From Paramacrobiotus metropolitanus (taxonomy: Eukaryota; Tardigrada; Eutardigrada; Parachela; Macrobiotidae), in assembly GCF_019649055.1 (NCBI RefSeq), contig NW_026570279.1:434001-498000 (forward strand): 64,000 nt of DNA, written 5' to 3'. The notes below the pieces were generated by a model that did not search any database, was not told the DNA's origin, and saw nothing but the letters and a program-made list of their open reading frames with translations. A program made the position numbers and the translations under genes. Of this stretch, positions 22,551-34,072 are shown piece by piece. Numbering within the stretch: position 1 is the stretch's first letter; each line of letters starts with the position of its first letter.

Positions 22551-22757
22551 ATATAGGGGGCAAAAGTAAATGTGTTCCACCGTTCCCCTGTACTGCTGCC
22601 GTCACCCGACTGGAGTTTGACGTTGTGGCTGAACATGGCGCTTATGTACCGCGCCAGATTTAACCACATGTACTGCCGTAACGTCACACTCCAGGCGGGC
22701 GACGGCAGCAGTACGGGGGAACGGTGGAACGCGTTTACTTTCGCCCCTTATATATGT
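22551..22757. mobile_element. Hairpin MITE, copy 1
   Basis: About 207 bp, with inverted arms that pair from the TATA-rich ends through ttccaccgttcccctgtact and gctgccgtcacccg. A second copy is at 43936-44148 with the same arms and the same central block (gctgaacatggcgctta, accgcgccagatttaacca). The ends lie in tatata, suggesting insertion into TA-rich sites. Confidence 0.8.
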
Positions 22758-24832
22758 ATTTTGTATAAAATCGTTAAATGCGTGTACGCGTGTGTTTACT
22801 ATACCTGTACAGCTGTAGAGCAAGATGCATTTAAATTTATCTTTGAGATACAAATGCGTATTTTGTTTTCAGTAGAAAACAAATGCATTTTGTTTTACAC
22901 GCACTTCTCTCAACAATGTACAGATACGGTATTCAGACCCTTGACACAAAGGTAAGCCGAAACTCGGATAACCCTTCATTGGTTAGTCGTGAATCGTTCT
23001 AAAAGCTGTTAAGTGAGGGAATTTTGGAACTGGTACCAGTTGAATAAACTTAAGAAAACAAAAAGCAGTGTGGGAATACTGTACAGTAAATAGCATAAAT
23101 TCACCAATTATCGTATGCTGGAAGCAGACGATAAATCCATTTCTCGTAGGCCGGACGCCCGGAAGATGCCACATAAAGCGGCCGGACAGGTAGGAGACGG
23201 ATAGGCCCATCGTTTATGTACCCTTCCCGACCACTGCGGAATAATAACAATAATATTATGTCGTTACAGCAAAGCTTGTGCATTAACAAAACTACAGGTA
23301 CGTGACAGATTGACAATATTTTCCCGTACAAACCGGAATGTTGATTTCTGGCTTGGTGTTGTCCGTATCGGGATTTGCGTTAACGAACTAAAAAGCATTA
23401 TTTTATGTTATAAGTGTCAGCCTTAAAAGAACATGCCCTGTACATACTTACAAGGAAGCACAGAAGCAGCAGACATGTCCATTGTTGTTTCAGAACATTC
23501 ATTATGAAAAACGAATCCAACAAAGACCTTCATAGAGCTAAGCACTCTCGTACTGATGCGAATTCCACTTATTAAACTTAACATAACTATGCAATTTGCG
23601 GCTTTCGGCCTTTTATATCATGCCGTGACACAGCGCTGCGGTAACAAGGTTATTTATTAACTGTCACGGCTGTTTTTCCAAACTTGTGAGAGAACACACA
23701 TGTTTTGAACTGTCAAGTATGTGTCACAGTATCTGCCTTTAGTGCTTTATGGTTACTGTTTAATGTATGTTCAATGCTACTATTTCCTTGGGATACTTGA
23801 AACGTAGAGACTTTCGTATCCTTTGTTACTTCTTCCAAAATTAACATGAATGTCGATTTACTATTGATTACCGCCTGTTTATTCTCGCTATTGGGTATGA
23901 TCACGAAAAAACACGAAAAATTCTTCTTCCTTTGCCGATAGTAGTGACTCGCAAATGCTTCAGTTTGTTAGAAGAAATAACCAAGTATCCTGAACATCGA
24001 TCGATTCGTTAACGTAATTTAACAAGGAGACATTTAACATACAAAAAGATTTTATGAAAAGCAGAAGCGCCGGAAGTTGCACGCGTACAACAACTACACC
24101 CCATAACAGTTGTAATGTCACTGGATTCTGTAGAATGAAATAACAGGACAACTCATCATTTACATCACTTACAGAGATCGCTGTATACTGTAATTTCTGT
24201 AAATGATTTCATTTGGCGCAAACTTGGGCTGGCCGAGACGGCCCAAGATGGTTGAGTGGAGTGGATATGCTTAGCAAGTTTGCTGTGTTTGTCTCAGGAG
24301 GATCAGGGAGATTCTTGTCTGTGGTACCAGACCATGAGCAGGCGCCATCCTATAAACATCCCCTTTACCAAGCGTCACATAAACAGCTGATTTCCATTTT
24401 CCAGTACATTGTTTATTATACATTCGGCATACAACAGGTGACACGCAACGTTCGACCGGCGTATTTGTATGAGAAAATACGAGTAATAAACGGCAATATC
24501 GTGTGCATGTTGCAATAAATAACTTGTTTATTTATTGCTACGTTGGGTTTTCCTACATACATGCTTGTGGAGAGTGCGTGGAATCTGTGCACGGCGGGGA
24601 GCATACTTTCTAACGCGTTCGTGATCGATCATTCGCATAGCGTACGTGTGCCAGCAGGGCGAGCATGCACGGCATACGATTTTGCATAAATGCACAGAAT
24701 GAAACTAAAAGCCGCTAAAATAGTAACTTAAGTCTTGCTTATAATCAAAGCGTTCCTATTTAGGTATTATCATATAGCACCCTAGTTGTTACGCTTGGTT
24801 GCAACTGACCGAGCGTGAAAAGGTTTTACCAT
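22758..24832. other. Intergenic, no confident gene
   Basis: Short frames on both strands have no domain or splice support. The XK-related gene starts at the right edge. Confidence 0.4.
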
Positions 24833-27254
24833 ATGGCCGCGGTCAGTGCTCACCATGCGGGCCAGGATATAGCGAGCCTTGGTTATGCCCAGCCTGTTAA
24901 CCAGGGGTCAGAGGATGTGGAAATGTCGGTTCTCTGGGTGGAACACCTGCTGACCATACAACTACCAGTCATCGGCCGACAACTGCCAGTGGGTGATGTT
25001 GGCAATCCCAGTTCCCAGTACAAGCGGTACATACTGTACATGTGCTGTTTTCATCTAATTTTCTCAAACCATGATTGCTTCCCAACATTTATTTACTTGG
25101 GCAGTTATCTGTATGTGTACTTACATTTTTATAGACTGGTCACTGTCCCGGTCCAGAGGACACAGGTTCTTTACTTCGGTACTTCTCGCATTCCAGACAA
25201 TGCACTGAAATAATGTTTTTGCATATCGGTTACTGTTTAGACATGAAATCATCCGCCTTGTTACATTACAATGCAATGTTCCACATTACAAACTTTATGA
25301 AAGTCTATCAAATTATGTCATAATTTAATGAATTTCATAAATTTTGTGTATAAATTTGTATAATGGCAGTAATTGTCATTTCATCTATTTTCAAAAAGTT
25401 TCTGATGTGAAACAGCGGAGTGAATTCCGTACTTCAGTTGCCCGAGGGGCGGAGGCATATTGTGTAAGTGTCCAGAATGCAAAAAACAGTAAAATATTCG
25501 CTCGAAGGTTTCACCAAAACTTTGTTGCTGTCCTGTTTTGCTAGCTTATGGGTAAAATTTCATGGCAAAGCTTTTCGTAATTCGTCATTTCTCTAAGCTT
25601 AGCTTTGCCAGGAATTACCTTCGTTATCGGTTTAGGAATGGTTTTAGGGATATTTTACTATAACTCTAGCTACGTCCGTAATGTCGTATATGTTTAATAA
25701 AACTACGGAAACGCCCATTAGTCATATAGTACGAGTAGGCAGTAGTACTAAACTGTATTACGTATAACCACATGTGCAATTTTACGTGCTACGCGCATTT
25801 GCAGGAACGGAAACATTCTGGGAGCGGTGTGGGGATTGGTCACGTACCTACTGGACATCGGCAGCGATTGGTCAGTCGCGCATTATGCTGTCATTCGTGT
25901 TTTTTATGACATAACGATGCCGTCTGGTAGGTACCTGGTTGTGACATACTTTCTTGATGGCCACATCGTCTGGGCCTGCTTGACCTTGGCCTTTATTCTC
26001 GTACCGCAGCTATTCATCGCCTTTATCGGGCTCATGTGGTACAAGCCCATCTACGCATTCAAGGATATGATACGCGGCCACCAGCCAGATATCTGTCGAA
26101 CGTACTTTATCTTGAAAACCGAAGGTAGTCTTGACAGTGACAGCATCATTCATCTGCTAACCATCCTTACCAGCCATTCCTCGCAGGATGTTCGGTGTTC
26201 TACCGACCGCGTGGTCTATTATATTTCTTTCTACATCTTTTGCAACTGGGCCCCGTTGTGCGGTAGGCCACAAACTTTTTAAATCGTAGCAGAAGGCTAA
26301 GTAACCTGAAGAACGAAAATCTTAGGACACTATTGCAATACGTTGAATCAACTCTGCAGATATGTGGACTACCTCCGCTACAGCCCTTATTCAGAATCGG
26401 CGTCCTCCTACCGATTTTGGGCCAGCCAGCTCTCCATCACCGCTCGTCTCCGCTTCCTGGAATCCTGCCTCGAATCGCTGCCGCAGTTGGTGCTGCAGAT
26501 CTACATTGTTTTGACCTTTGGGTCGCCTTTCCATTGGAGCGTGCTGCAAGTCACCCAAATCTGTTCCATTGTCTTCTCACTCATTTCCGCCACGGCTGGC
26601 ATCGTTCTGCTCCACGGTGCCGTCAACATCCGCCGCAAGCTCCTCCGTAATCCGGCCATCCGCTTCTGCCTTCCGGCACAATGTTTGCTCGGCCCGTTCC
26701 TACACTTTTTTGGCCGATTGTTCATCCTCTCCGCGCGCTGCTTCACTATTGCGGTTAGTGTACGGTATTTCCCTGGAATCGCTGGGGCCGTGTTATGCGG
26801 TCATTTTATTACGATGAGCGTTTGTGTGCGTGTCTTCGAATTGGGTCACGTTTTGAGCTGGACGCTGTGCGACACCCGTGGCATCCGGGTCCGTGGTGTC
26901 AGTCGGATTATGGGTGCATTGGTGCGCTACGTCATCGTGCCGTTTATGTATTTGTTCGACTATGTGGACGAAATGGACAACGGCGGTTTAGGTCGGAAAA
27001 AGTACTTTCCTTGGTTATACTGTGCCCTGCATTTCACCGAAAATGCTGCGTTGCTGGTAGTGTGTAGCGGATATTCATGGACGGCTATAGCGAGCGTACT
27101 GGGCATATCCTTTAGCGGAATGGGTTTGGTGCGGTTGTACTGCCGTTTGTATGTTTTCGGTACGGATCTCATCACGGTGGCCAGTAATACGTTGGGGTTC
27201 GAGAATTTCCCGGCACCTTTAACCGTGAATATCCGCAGTAACGTGGACGGATAA
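24833..27254 (+). CDS. XK-related (XKR) family membrane protein, three exons
   Basis: Exons are 24833-25026, 25805-26262 and 26326-27254, 526 residues; introns are 778 bp (AAGCG/gtacat to tttgcag/G, phase 2) and 63 bp (TGCG/gtaggc to tcttag/GACAC, phase 1). Exon 2 begins with the family signature NILGAVWGLVTYLLDIGSDW, followed by a second TM (LTLAFILVPQLFIAF). Exon 3 holds the XKR hallmark ESCLESLPQLVLQIYIVL, then several more hydrophobic segments to the C-terminus. XKR proteins are multipass membrane proteins; XKR8-type members scramble phosphatidylserine after caspase cleavage, others couple to transporters. I see no obvious caspase site. Exons 2 and 3 are firm. Exon 1, a cytosolic leader joined on splice phase alone, is less certain. 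Confidence 0.8.
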
Positions 27255-28137
27255 ATACCTCGTATCACAACTACCGATTCGCGCGGAAATTCCGCATGGT
27301 GACAGTTACATCACCATTAGTTTTGGAGATGTTGCGTGCAGCATCCTTTGTTAGCCAAGCATTTTTGCAGTCTCAAACATTTTTTTTCCGTAGAATCAGA
27401 CTGAAAGGATTTCTATAAATCTACTGTATATATTCTGGGCTGTTCGATGTATTTTTTTTAGAGCTTAACGCTTTGTGTTGCTCTTCGACGCCCGTAACTG
27501 TAACGCTGTAAATGTCCGCATAATTCTGAACACCTTTAATTTTTACATTACGAAAGTTTGGTAGGGTGATGGGTATTTCGTAATAATCAATGGATAAGCA
27601 CTACTCTTTATGCGATGCTTGATGGTTTGGGTTACAATGTCTTTCAAGTCATTTCGCTTGCATTATCCATTTTTCCCCAACTTTGTATTAAATCCCTTGG
27701 AATTTACGCCGGCTAACTACTATCAGAATAACATCCGTCAGGGTCGTTAAGTGATATAAGGTATTGATTCCACAAAGATTGTAGTTCCACGAATTCAAGG
27801 GAATGCTGTAATTGGTCGACGCTGAAATTAATGAAATAATAACATCTGATCGCATCCACATGACGCCAATTATCATGTAGTTTCTCGCTGCAAAGCACGC
27901 AATGTGACCTCATATCCACTGATCTCGGCAGCGGTAGAATTACCTTCATAATCTGATACCGTTTCTTTTTCTCCTATTCACTTCCCTATAGGAAATCGAA
28001 ACATCCTGTTAACGTCTAATTACGCCAAGAAAGACAGAAAGAAATGTGTACATACATGATTTCTTACTAACGATGCCGATAAAGAAAAAGAATTTTCTTG
28101 TACGCTCGTCGAGGTGTGCTTCGGTGGCTCTTCTCTC
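27255..28137. other. Intergenic, no gene seen
   Basis: AT-rich spacer between the XKR gene and the next receptor. Minus-strand short frames at 27688-27949 lack support. Confidence 0.4.
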
Positions 28138-28162
28138 AACACATGTCACGGTGACATGTGTT
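28138..28162. promoter_or_regulatory. Perfect 25-bp dyad upstream of GPCR
   Basis: aacacatgtcac and gtgacatgtgtt pair exactly around a single G, ending 49 bp before the receptor ATG. It contains two ACATGT cores. It may be a bound dyad in the promoter, or a hairpin in the 5' leader. Confidence 0.4.
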
Positions 28163-28211
28163 ACAGAAACCTTTCGCTCCAATTTTCATAAATTTAAATT
28201 TAGCATTCACA

Positions 28212-29189
28212 ATGTTGATGACTTTCAACGCAACTGCCAACGCCTCGACAAATTCAACCGTCAATTTAATATGGCCGCCAAAATACAGTCACTTTTCGCT
28301 GCTCATGGGAGTGCGATTGCTAATCGCCGTATCCTCGTTTCTGTTCAACTTGGCCATCGTTATCGTTTTCGTCACCCGGCCTTCGTACATCAGCCGCTTC
28401 ACAATCTATCTCTTATTTCTATACCTCGCCAATACGATTTATCTGGCCGGTGCGACACCGTTCATCTTCATCAGCGAACTATACGACGTGGAAATCACCA
28501 CATTTGGAATGCCGCTTTGTCTGGTATTCACATATTTCCATTTCGTAGTCAGCGTTCTACCGGTCATGTATCACCTACTGATCGCGTTAAACCGATTTTG
28601 GGCGGTGCGATTTCCGCAGAACTACCGCGTCCATCACACCAAAAAGACGGCGACTCTTATCTGCTGCGCTATAGTTATCGCTAGCCATTTGATAAAAATG
28701 CCACAGGTTTTGGTTATGAAACCGCTTCCGTACCAATCGAAACCAGACGGAGCGAGATTCTGCACGAGCGATCCTGTAATGACTTTGTTGACCTTAACGA
28801 AGATCGACAGCTTTCTCAGCCGATTTGCCCCGTTGTTTCTGATTATCGGTGTGTATCCGTATTTGGTTATCAAACGCTTTCAGGCGAAGAAGAAGGTCGA
28901 ACGCGCGCCGGATAGTCTCAGCGTATCGATGAAGACAACGGAACGAGTGAAGCTAACGAAGCCGGTAAAGCGTAACGCTGTGCGCCCGTTCTTGATTTTA
29001 ACGCTAACCACGATTAGTGTAATTGTCTGCTGGTTGCCGCTGGATATTTCATATTTCTATCAATGGATGATCGATACGACCATCTCGTGGACGATGTTCA
29101 CGACGGTTCAGTACTGCCATATGCTGTATACGCTGCAGATCCTTTTCGATCCGCTTATGTGGATTATTAGCATGCGCAAAACCAAATAA
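28212..29189 (+). CDS. Class A GPCR, intronless
   Basis: A 325-residue receptor in one exon. The ATG at 28212 (cacaATGT) was chosen because the longer frame starts at GTG. NAT, NAS and NST sequons stud the N-terminus. TM2 is preceded by ISRFTIYLLFLYLANTIYLAG. TM3 ends ALNRFWAVRFPQNYR (NRF for DRY). ECL2 carries ARFCTS. TM6 has CWLPLD and TM7 has ILFDPLMWIIS, that is DPxxW instead of NPxxY. The poly(A) signal AATAAA (29188-29193) overlaps the stop. It is the best preserved of the NRxWA/DPxxW subfamily with the copies at 44.3, 55.1 and 59.5 kb and the scrap at 40.8 kb, implying tandem and dispersed duplication. Confidence 0.9.
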   Translation: MLMTFNATANASTNSTVNLIWPPKYSHFSLLMGVRLLIAVSSFLFNLAIVIVFVTRPSYISRFTIYLLFLYLANTIYLAGATPFIFISELYDVEITTFGMPLCLVFTYFHFVVSVLPVMYHLLIALNRFWAVRFPQNYRVHHTKKTATLICCAIVIASHLIKMPQVLVMKPLPYQSKPDGARFCTSDPVMTLLTLTKIDSFLSRFAPLFLIIGVYPYLVIKRFQAKKKVERAPDSLSVSMKTTERVKLTKPVKRNAVRPFLILTLTTISVIVCWLPLDISYFYQWMIDTTISWTMFTTVQYCHMLYTLQILFDPLMWIISMRKTK

Positions 29190-30186
29190 TAAATGACTGC
29201 ATCATTTATCGGTTACCTCTTCATACTGCCAACACGGTCCACATTGTCGGCCCAATACGTTTTGTGTTTAAAATTTAGATCTGAGACATCGACAAAGTGA
29301 CCTTAGCGAAAATCATTGTGTTTGGTGTTTAGCTACTCTCCCTGGTGATTAAGTTACTTTCCGTATTTCAACCAAGTCACATGCCATGGATGTCGATGCT
29401 CTTCAGATTTCTGTTTGCCCATTTTGTGGATTCTGAATTTGATTCATGGTTAGCCCGCCATCTGCTATCCGGCTTTAGTTGCCGTTTCTCCAGCACTGAA
29501 AAAGTCGCCAAGCGGTAGTCAAACTTCAAAATGATAAAAGCAATGTTGAATAAGTTATCTGTATAAAACTAGAATTTTTATCTTTCTGGGAATCTTTTAG
29601 CAGCCAAAGAACATAAACAGAATTCGCTGTCGTACAGAAGCTGGAGTTTTTAATCGTTGATAGCTTTTGCGAGTTAGAAAAGCCATATCGGGTTTGAAAG
29701 TATTAAAAGACTACATTAGAATAGACAAATATTGAGAAATACAAGCAACCGTTCCCGTGAGGAGAGTACCAGATTTCTAAAAGATTTACTGTATACATTT
29801 CCATGTAAGTAATGTGGACGCTATAGATTTCTTCAACTGTACTTGTTATAGTAACGGGAATTACGGGAAGAACGTTACTCAGCATGCAGTGCTTGGATAG
29901 TATTAGCACCACTGCTGGTGGGCCGGCCGCGTTTGCTAGGACACAAGTTGTGCATCCCTGGGCATACAGTAGTCTGCAGGAGGAAGAGAATCATGAATGC
30001 GCGATGCGCAGAACCGAAGCGAACTGCATGCTCACTGCTGCATTTACATTCCAAAAATTTTCACTTACCTACCTACTTTTTCTAGTTAAAGCGCACTGAG
30101 GATACGGTGTGATCACGAACAAAGTCACGGTTCTTTACGACTTTGATTCCTGTGTTATTAATTAGGGTGGTCAAGCCACCGATAGC
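29190..30186. other. Intergenic, no gene seen
   Basis: No supported exon. A short frame at 29884-30099 lacks any recognisable feature. Confidence 0.4.
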
Positions 30187-31285
30187 ATGAACGCGACATC
30201 ATTGTATTTCCGGAAGCTGTTTACTCGTGCGCGCGAGTTGAACTACGGGAATACAGTGCTGGTACTGCGCAACCGACAATGGTGGCTGGGATACGTTCCG
30301 GATATTGACGGCGAACACTTCTTGGTGGACATTGATGCCAGGACAGTTAGTGCTCAATGGATTCATTCCAGCACTGTCTGGCCACATCACTTTCTTCAGT
30401 CCACCGAGGAATCTCACAGGGGATCCATTGTGTACGTTGCAGTGCGGCAAACTGATGTTGAACCAATGGGTTTTCGCAAAGGCATCGTTATTGAGGATAA
30501 AAACGTGTGTTCTACACTGTACCTGAATGATCACAATCCTCCCGGAATGAATCCAACGTCCCCGGCCTGCGTCACCGTGTTGCGGAATCATATCGCTGCA
30601 AAGCTGCCGCCGGTGCCTGGCGATGGTGGAAATTTTTTCGGGCGAACGACTGGGTTTTTGTACAAGAAACTTGTCATTGAATTCTCCAGAGCCCATTTGT
30701 TGCCGAATGTGGATTTTCTACCAAGATTTCTGGCTCGTACATGCATATTAGCGCTGGCGCTGCGCCCCGGCGACGGACGATGGAATGCACACACCCAGTT
30801 TAAAAAGTTCGTCCTGGGAAAACAGGTAGACTTTCGACTGCTCGTACCTAGTAGGTGGTGTGTGTATACACCATCGGAACGGGGGGGGGAGGCGTTACTA
30901 CGTCGATGTCGGGTGTCGCCTGTTTTCCCGTTTGGGATCCCATACGATTACATTCGTCTGCGCCGAAATACATGAGGACAACCACAGCCTCTTTTGGAGT
31001 GACATCTCGCTGAAGGATGCTTGCGATTGCTGCCTTACGACCGGAAATTTTTTCATCGACAGGGTTTCATGGAAAGTTCGCCACGATGGTCAGTGTAAAC
31101 GTTTCAGATCTGAGCAAAGATGCTGTCATTATCCGGCAGTATTTAAGACTTCCCGCGGTCTGCCGTTCAGTTTCGTAGCCACCTCTGCGATGCCTAAGAT
31201 GTCCGTCAATGATCTTCCGCATCCCAGCGTGACTTTCATACTGCTCCATCTTGATCTGGATTCGCAGTTCCAGATAATCAGGTAG
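30187..31285 (+). pseudogene. Unrecognised protein, probably tardigrade-type family, frame broken at a G9 run
   Basis: The ATG frame (30187) runs 262 codons. Residues 20-70 contain the compact WWLGYVPDIDGEHFLVDID and SAQWIHSSTVWPHHFL, resembling a repeated Tudor- or agenet-like beta module, but I cannot name the family. A nine-G run (30881-30889) shifts the frame. Removing one base in reading would continue into RRYYVDVGCRLFSRLG and CAEIHEDNHSLFWSDISLKD, which look like genuine coding sequence up to about 31060; the frame then runs to 31285, where it becomes less protein-like. The break may be an assembly error in a homopolymer or a real mutation. Exons at 32265-33342 may belong to the same gene, but I found no donor of matching phase. 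Confidence 0.5.
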
Positions 31286-32264
31286 CTGGATAAAGTGTGT
31301 GCTCTGTATCAAAAGTACAGGGTCTGGTGTGCCATATCTAGGGAGCCACCCAAATTAATTTATTTTAAAATTACTTTATTGATAACTACTTTTTTTTCCG
31401 AAGGCTTTAGGTACAAAATTCAGTGATGCAAAAACCTGCCGCGAGAATGCGTTTCAAAACTGCGACGCCATTCACAAAATCTTCTTATATTACACTTCCC
31501 GCTCGATTCAGCAAGAGCATTGAAATACTGTGACACACCCCATTTTGCATAATCGGAACAAGGACAAGTTATTCTGAACGCCAGCTCACAAGTGCGGCCA
31601 GATGTCCTTAATAACTCTCCCGTTTCACCGAACATTTAAAATCTGTTTGTTTGAACACGTTAGCACATCCGGTATATAGAGCCAGACTCGTGTACTTTTA
31701 CGGGAACTTACGCTGTCGCGCAATCCCAAATACTTTTTTGCATTGCTTTACGGCATCTTGTAGCCAAAAGATTTGTACACGTAGGCATGAAACCCGCGCC
31801 GTTTGCGCGCATAACAACCGGCTGGAAAGTTATGGATGAATCAAAATTCAAAAAAGTTTAAATTCATTCAGCTGTACCGAATGATGAAAGTCAGATTATA
31901 TCGATATTACTCAAATTTTGCACGTAGATGTACAAATGTACATTAGTATACAGATCGTTTTTTCATCGAACCAAAGTTGCAACATTTTTTTCAAATTTTA
32001 AAATGAATTTCAAAATTGTTTAAAATTATTTTAAAATTCGAAAAATGTATGGGTTTATGTGTGTACCAATGTATGTCTTAATATGTAAAAATGTAAATGT
32101 AGTGCGCATGTCTAGTTTTAGTTTTGGAAAACTTGTTGCTTTCAGAATTGTTTAAAAAAATTTTGCAAATGAAAATTTTTGCACGTTTTCCCGATGGTGA
32201 AGCACCATAATTGTAACTCACAATTTGTAAGTGTTGTTAAGCTTGTGTTCCTGTTTAACTGCAG
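31286..32264. other. Non-coding, AT-rich; possible intron
   Basis: Contains a minus-strand 71-codon frame (31420-31635) rich in Cys but without a known motif. Otherwise A/T-rich. It may be an intron between the 30-kb and 32-kb exons. Confidence 0.35.
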
Positions 32265-33342
32265 AGTTTGCGCGCTATGGAGACTTCTTTACCGTCAGAA
32301 CGTGGACAACCGGCACATTATCTTTGATCTCTGCTCTACCTGCGAGAAACAACCACACAACCCAAACAACCACACAACCGGAGCTGGTAGACGAACATTG
32401 CGAGTACCTGATGTATAGGCTGGTAAGCATGCTGACGCGCATCCTCTCCAATCACACTTATGCGCTGATGCTAACGGAAGACCGCACTCATGTTCACAAT
32501 CCGTGTGATCTCTCCGTGCGTACAGATATGTCGGCGATTCACGCGGTCTTAACCGCTTTTAACGCGCATCTGTCGTTAATCGCTGTGAAGAACGGCCATG
32601 ATGATGTCAGGATGCCGGATTCGTCCTTCTTGGCCATAAGCCGCAATCGCCGCAGCGGCCATTTCCAGTGCTACATCTTGACGTCGATCCTGTCGGTGTG
32701 TGATCAGTTGGTGCTGATCAACTTCACCGCATCGGATGCCATCACCGGATCAGCGCCGCGGCTGCTGTACCGCGATGCTAGGTCGGCTTCATCCAAACAC
32801 AAGATTGGATTTGAGCGCGAGGATTTTACAGGTCGGAAGGAAATCATCATCCCAGTTTTGCGCTTCCGCAGAACGTAAACGACCGCCGAGCAGTGCTGAG
32901 TTTTCTTGGCAGCAGCATACGACAATTGCCCGGCAGTTAGTCAACGTGTGTATGAGAAGGTCGTCGCTATGCATAGGCTGATAGGCGCTGGGTGCGGACT
33001 TTGTTTTATCCGGATCAGTGGACGGGCATTCGAAGTTTCCTGAAATTGTAAGTGGCATTGACGTATCAGCTATACCACAGTGGTTACCGTTACCGGTAAT
33101 CAAAATTCCACTTCTTTTTATCCAACATTTAATTTTCTTTCTTATTACTTTTAGATGCTTATTTCATTGAATTTTATGCATACAGCATTTATTGTCGTAA
33201 TGAACTTTTGTGTATTAGGTACAACAGTCTTGACAAGGACGATAATGTGCCGCGGTGGGATACTATGGATCTCCGACAGTTGGACATAGCCACTTTGAGC
33301 AATGTCACGTTCGCGGCTCTTGATGGATGTATGAAAGACTGA
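32265..33342 (+). CDS. Two 3' exons of an unrecognised gene
   Basis: Exon A (32265-32874) follows a good acceptor (ctgtttaactgcag) and is open for about 203 codons. Exon B (33219-33342) ends at a TGA and adds 41 residues. The 344-bp intron uses AGAAC/gtaaac and tgtattag/GTAC with matching phase 2, and the reading continues FRRT-YNSLDKDDNVPRWDTM. The protein is Leu-rich and helical (EYLMYRLVSMLTRILSNHTY, HAVLTAFNAHLSLIAVKNGH), without a recognised motif. The 5' start is missing, so it may be the C-terminal part of the gene beginning at 30187 or of an undetected exon. No membrane segment was seen. Confidence 0.5.
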
Positions 33343-33982
33343 AGCAGCGCTATGACACTTGGAACTCCTTGGTCAACTGTGGTACTTGACTCCACAAACC
33401 AGTATCTAGTAGTATTCTATGTAATTAGTTAGTATTCAATTGTACGTACTATGCATGGTAATTGTCAATATTGTTAATGCTGAGTTTTTGCTTTTTTGTT
33501 TCTGTATTCATGTCCGTTATTGTCATTGCCCATTTTTACTCGCTCAGTGGCCATTAAGCTTGTAATGACAAGCTTAGAGACACCGGAATATTATATCTAG
33601 CCTCCTCTGTTTAATGTGAGTTTTAATTTTCAGTGGTGTAAAAGTTTACAATAATTAGTTTGAATAATGACGATATCGTTTATTTTCTGTTGAATTGAAA
33701 CAAATGATGCAGCATGGGCGCGTAGTTTTGTACTTATATTAAATGTCTACAAAAGACTGAATACGTTCTTTTGAACCCTGTTCCGTTGTTTCCGTGGACG
33801 TAACGATTTGGTATGCAAAGAGCTAAAGCAAGGTTGCATTGCAGTCTTCTTGCAACATCGCAAATTACTGCTCACAATACTTGCAAATATTCTGAGTTTA
33901 TAAAAACAACAACAAATGTAAGCGATGAATATTTGGAAGAATTTTCAAGAGCTGCCCTGCAGCCGTTAGTCGTGGCACAATG
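33343..33982. other. Intergenic, no gene seen
   Basis: AT-rich 3' flank. No exon support. Confidence 0.4.
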
Positions 33983-34072
33983 ATCCAGAGCATTTGCCAA
34001 TAACTTCTGGACCAGAAATTATTGGCAAATGCTCTGGATTATACAAATAACACCAGAAGTTCTGGTGTTATT
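33983..34072. repeat. Two adjacent long palindromes
   Basis: A 57-bp near-perfect palindrome (arms 33983-34010 and 34012-34039, one mismatch, one-base centre) is followed seven bases later by a 27-bp palindrome (34046-34072) with aataacaccagaa arms. Both share a cttctgg/ccagaa core. They would extrude as cruciforms or form RNA hairpins. Confidence 0.8.

Noticed and set aside
28046-28684. 212-codon plus-strand frame overlapping the 28-kb GPCR
   Set aside because: It is in another frame of the receptor exon and shows no transmembrane pattern; the receptor reading has all class A motifs.
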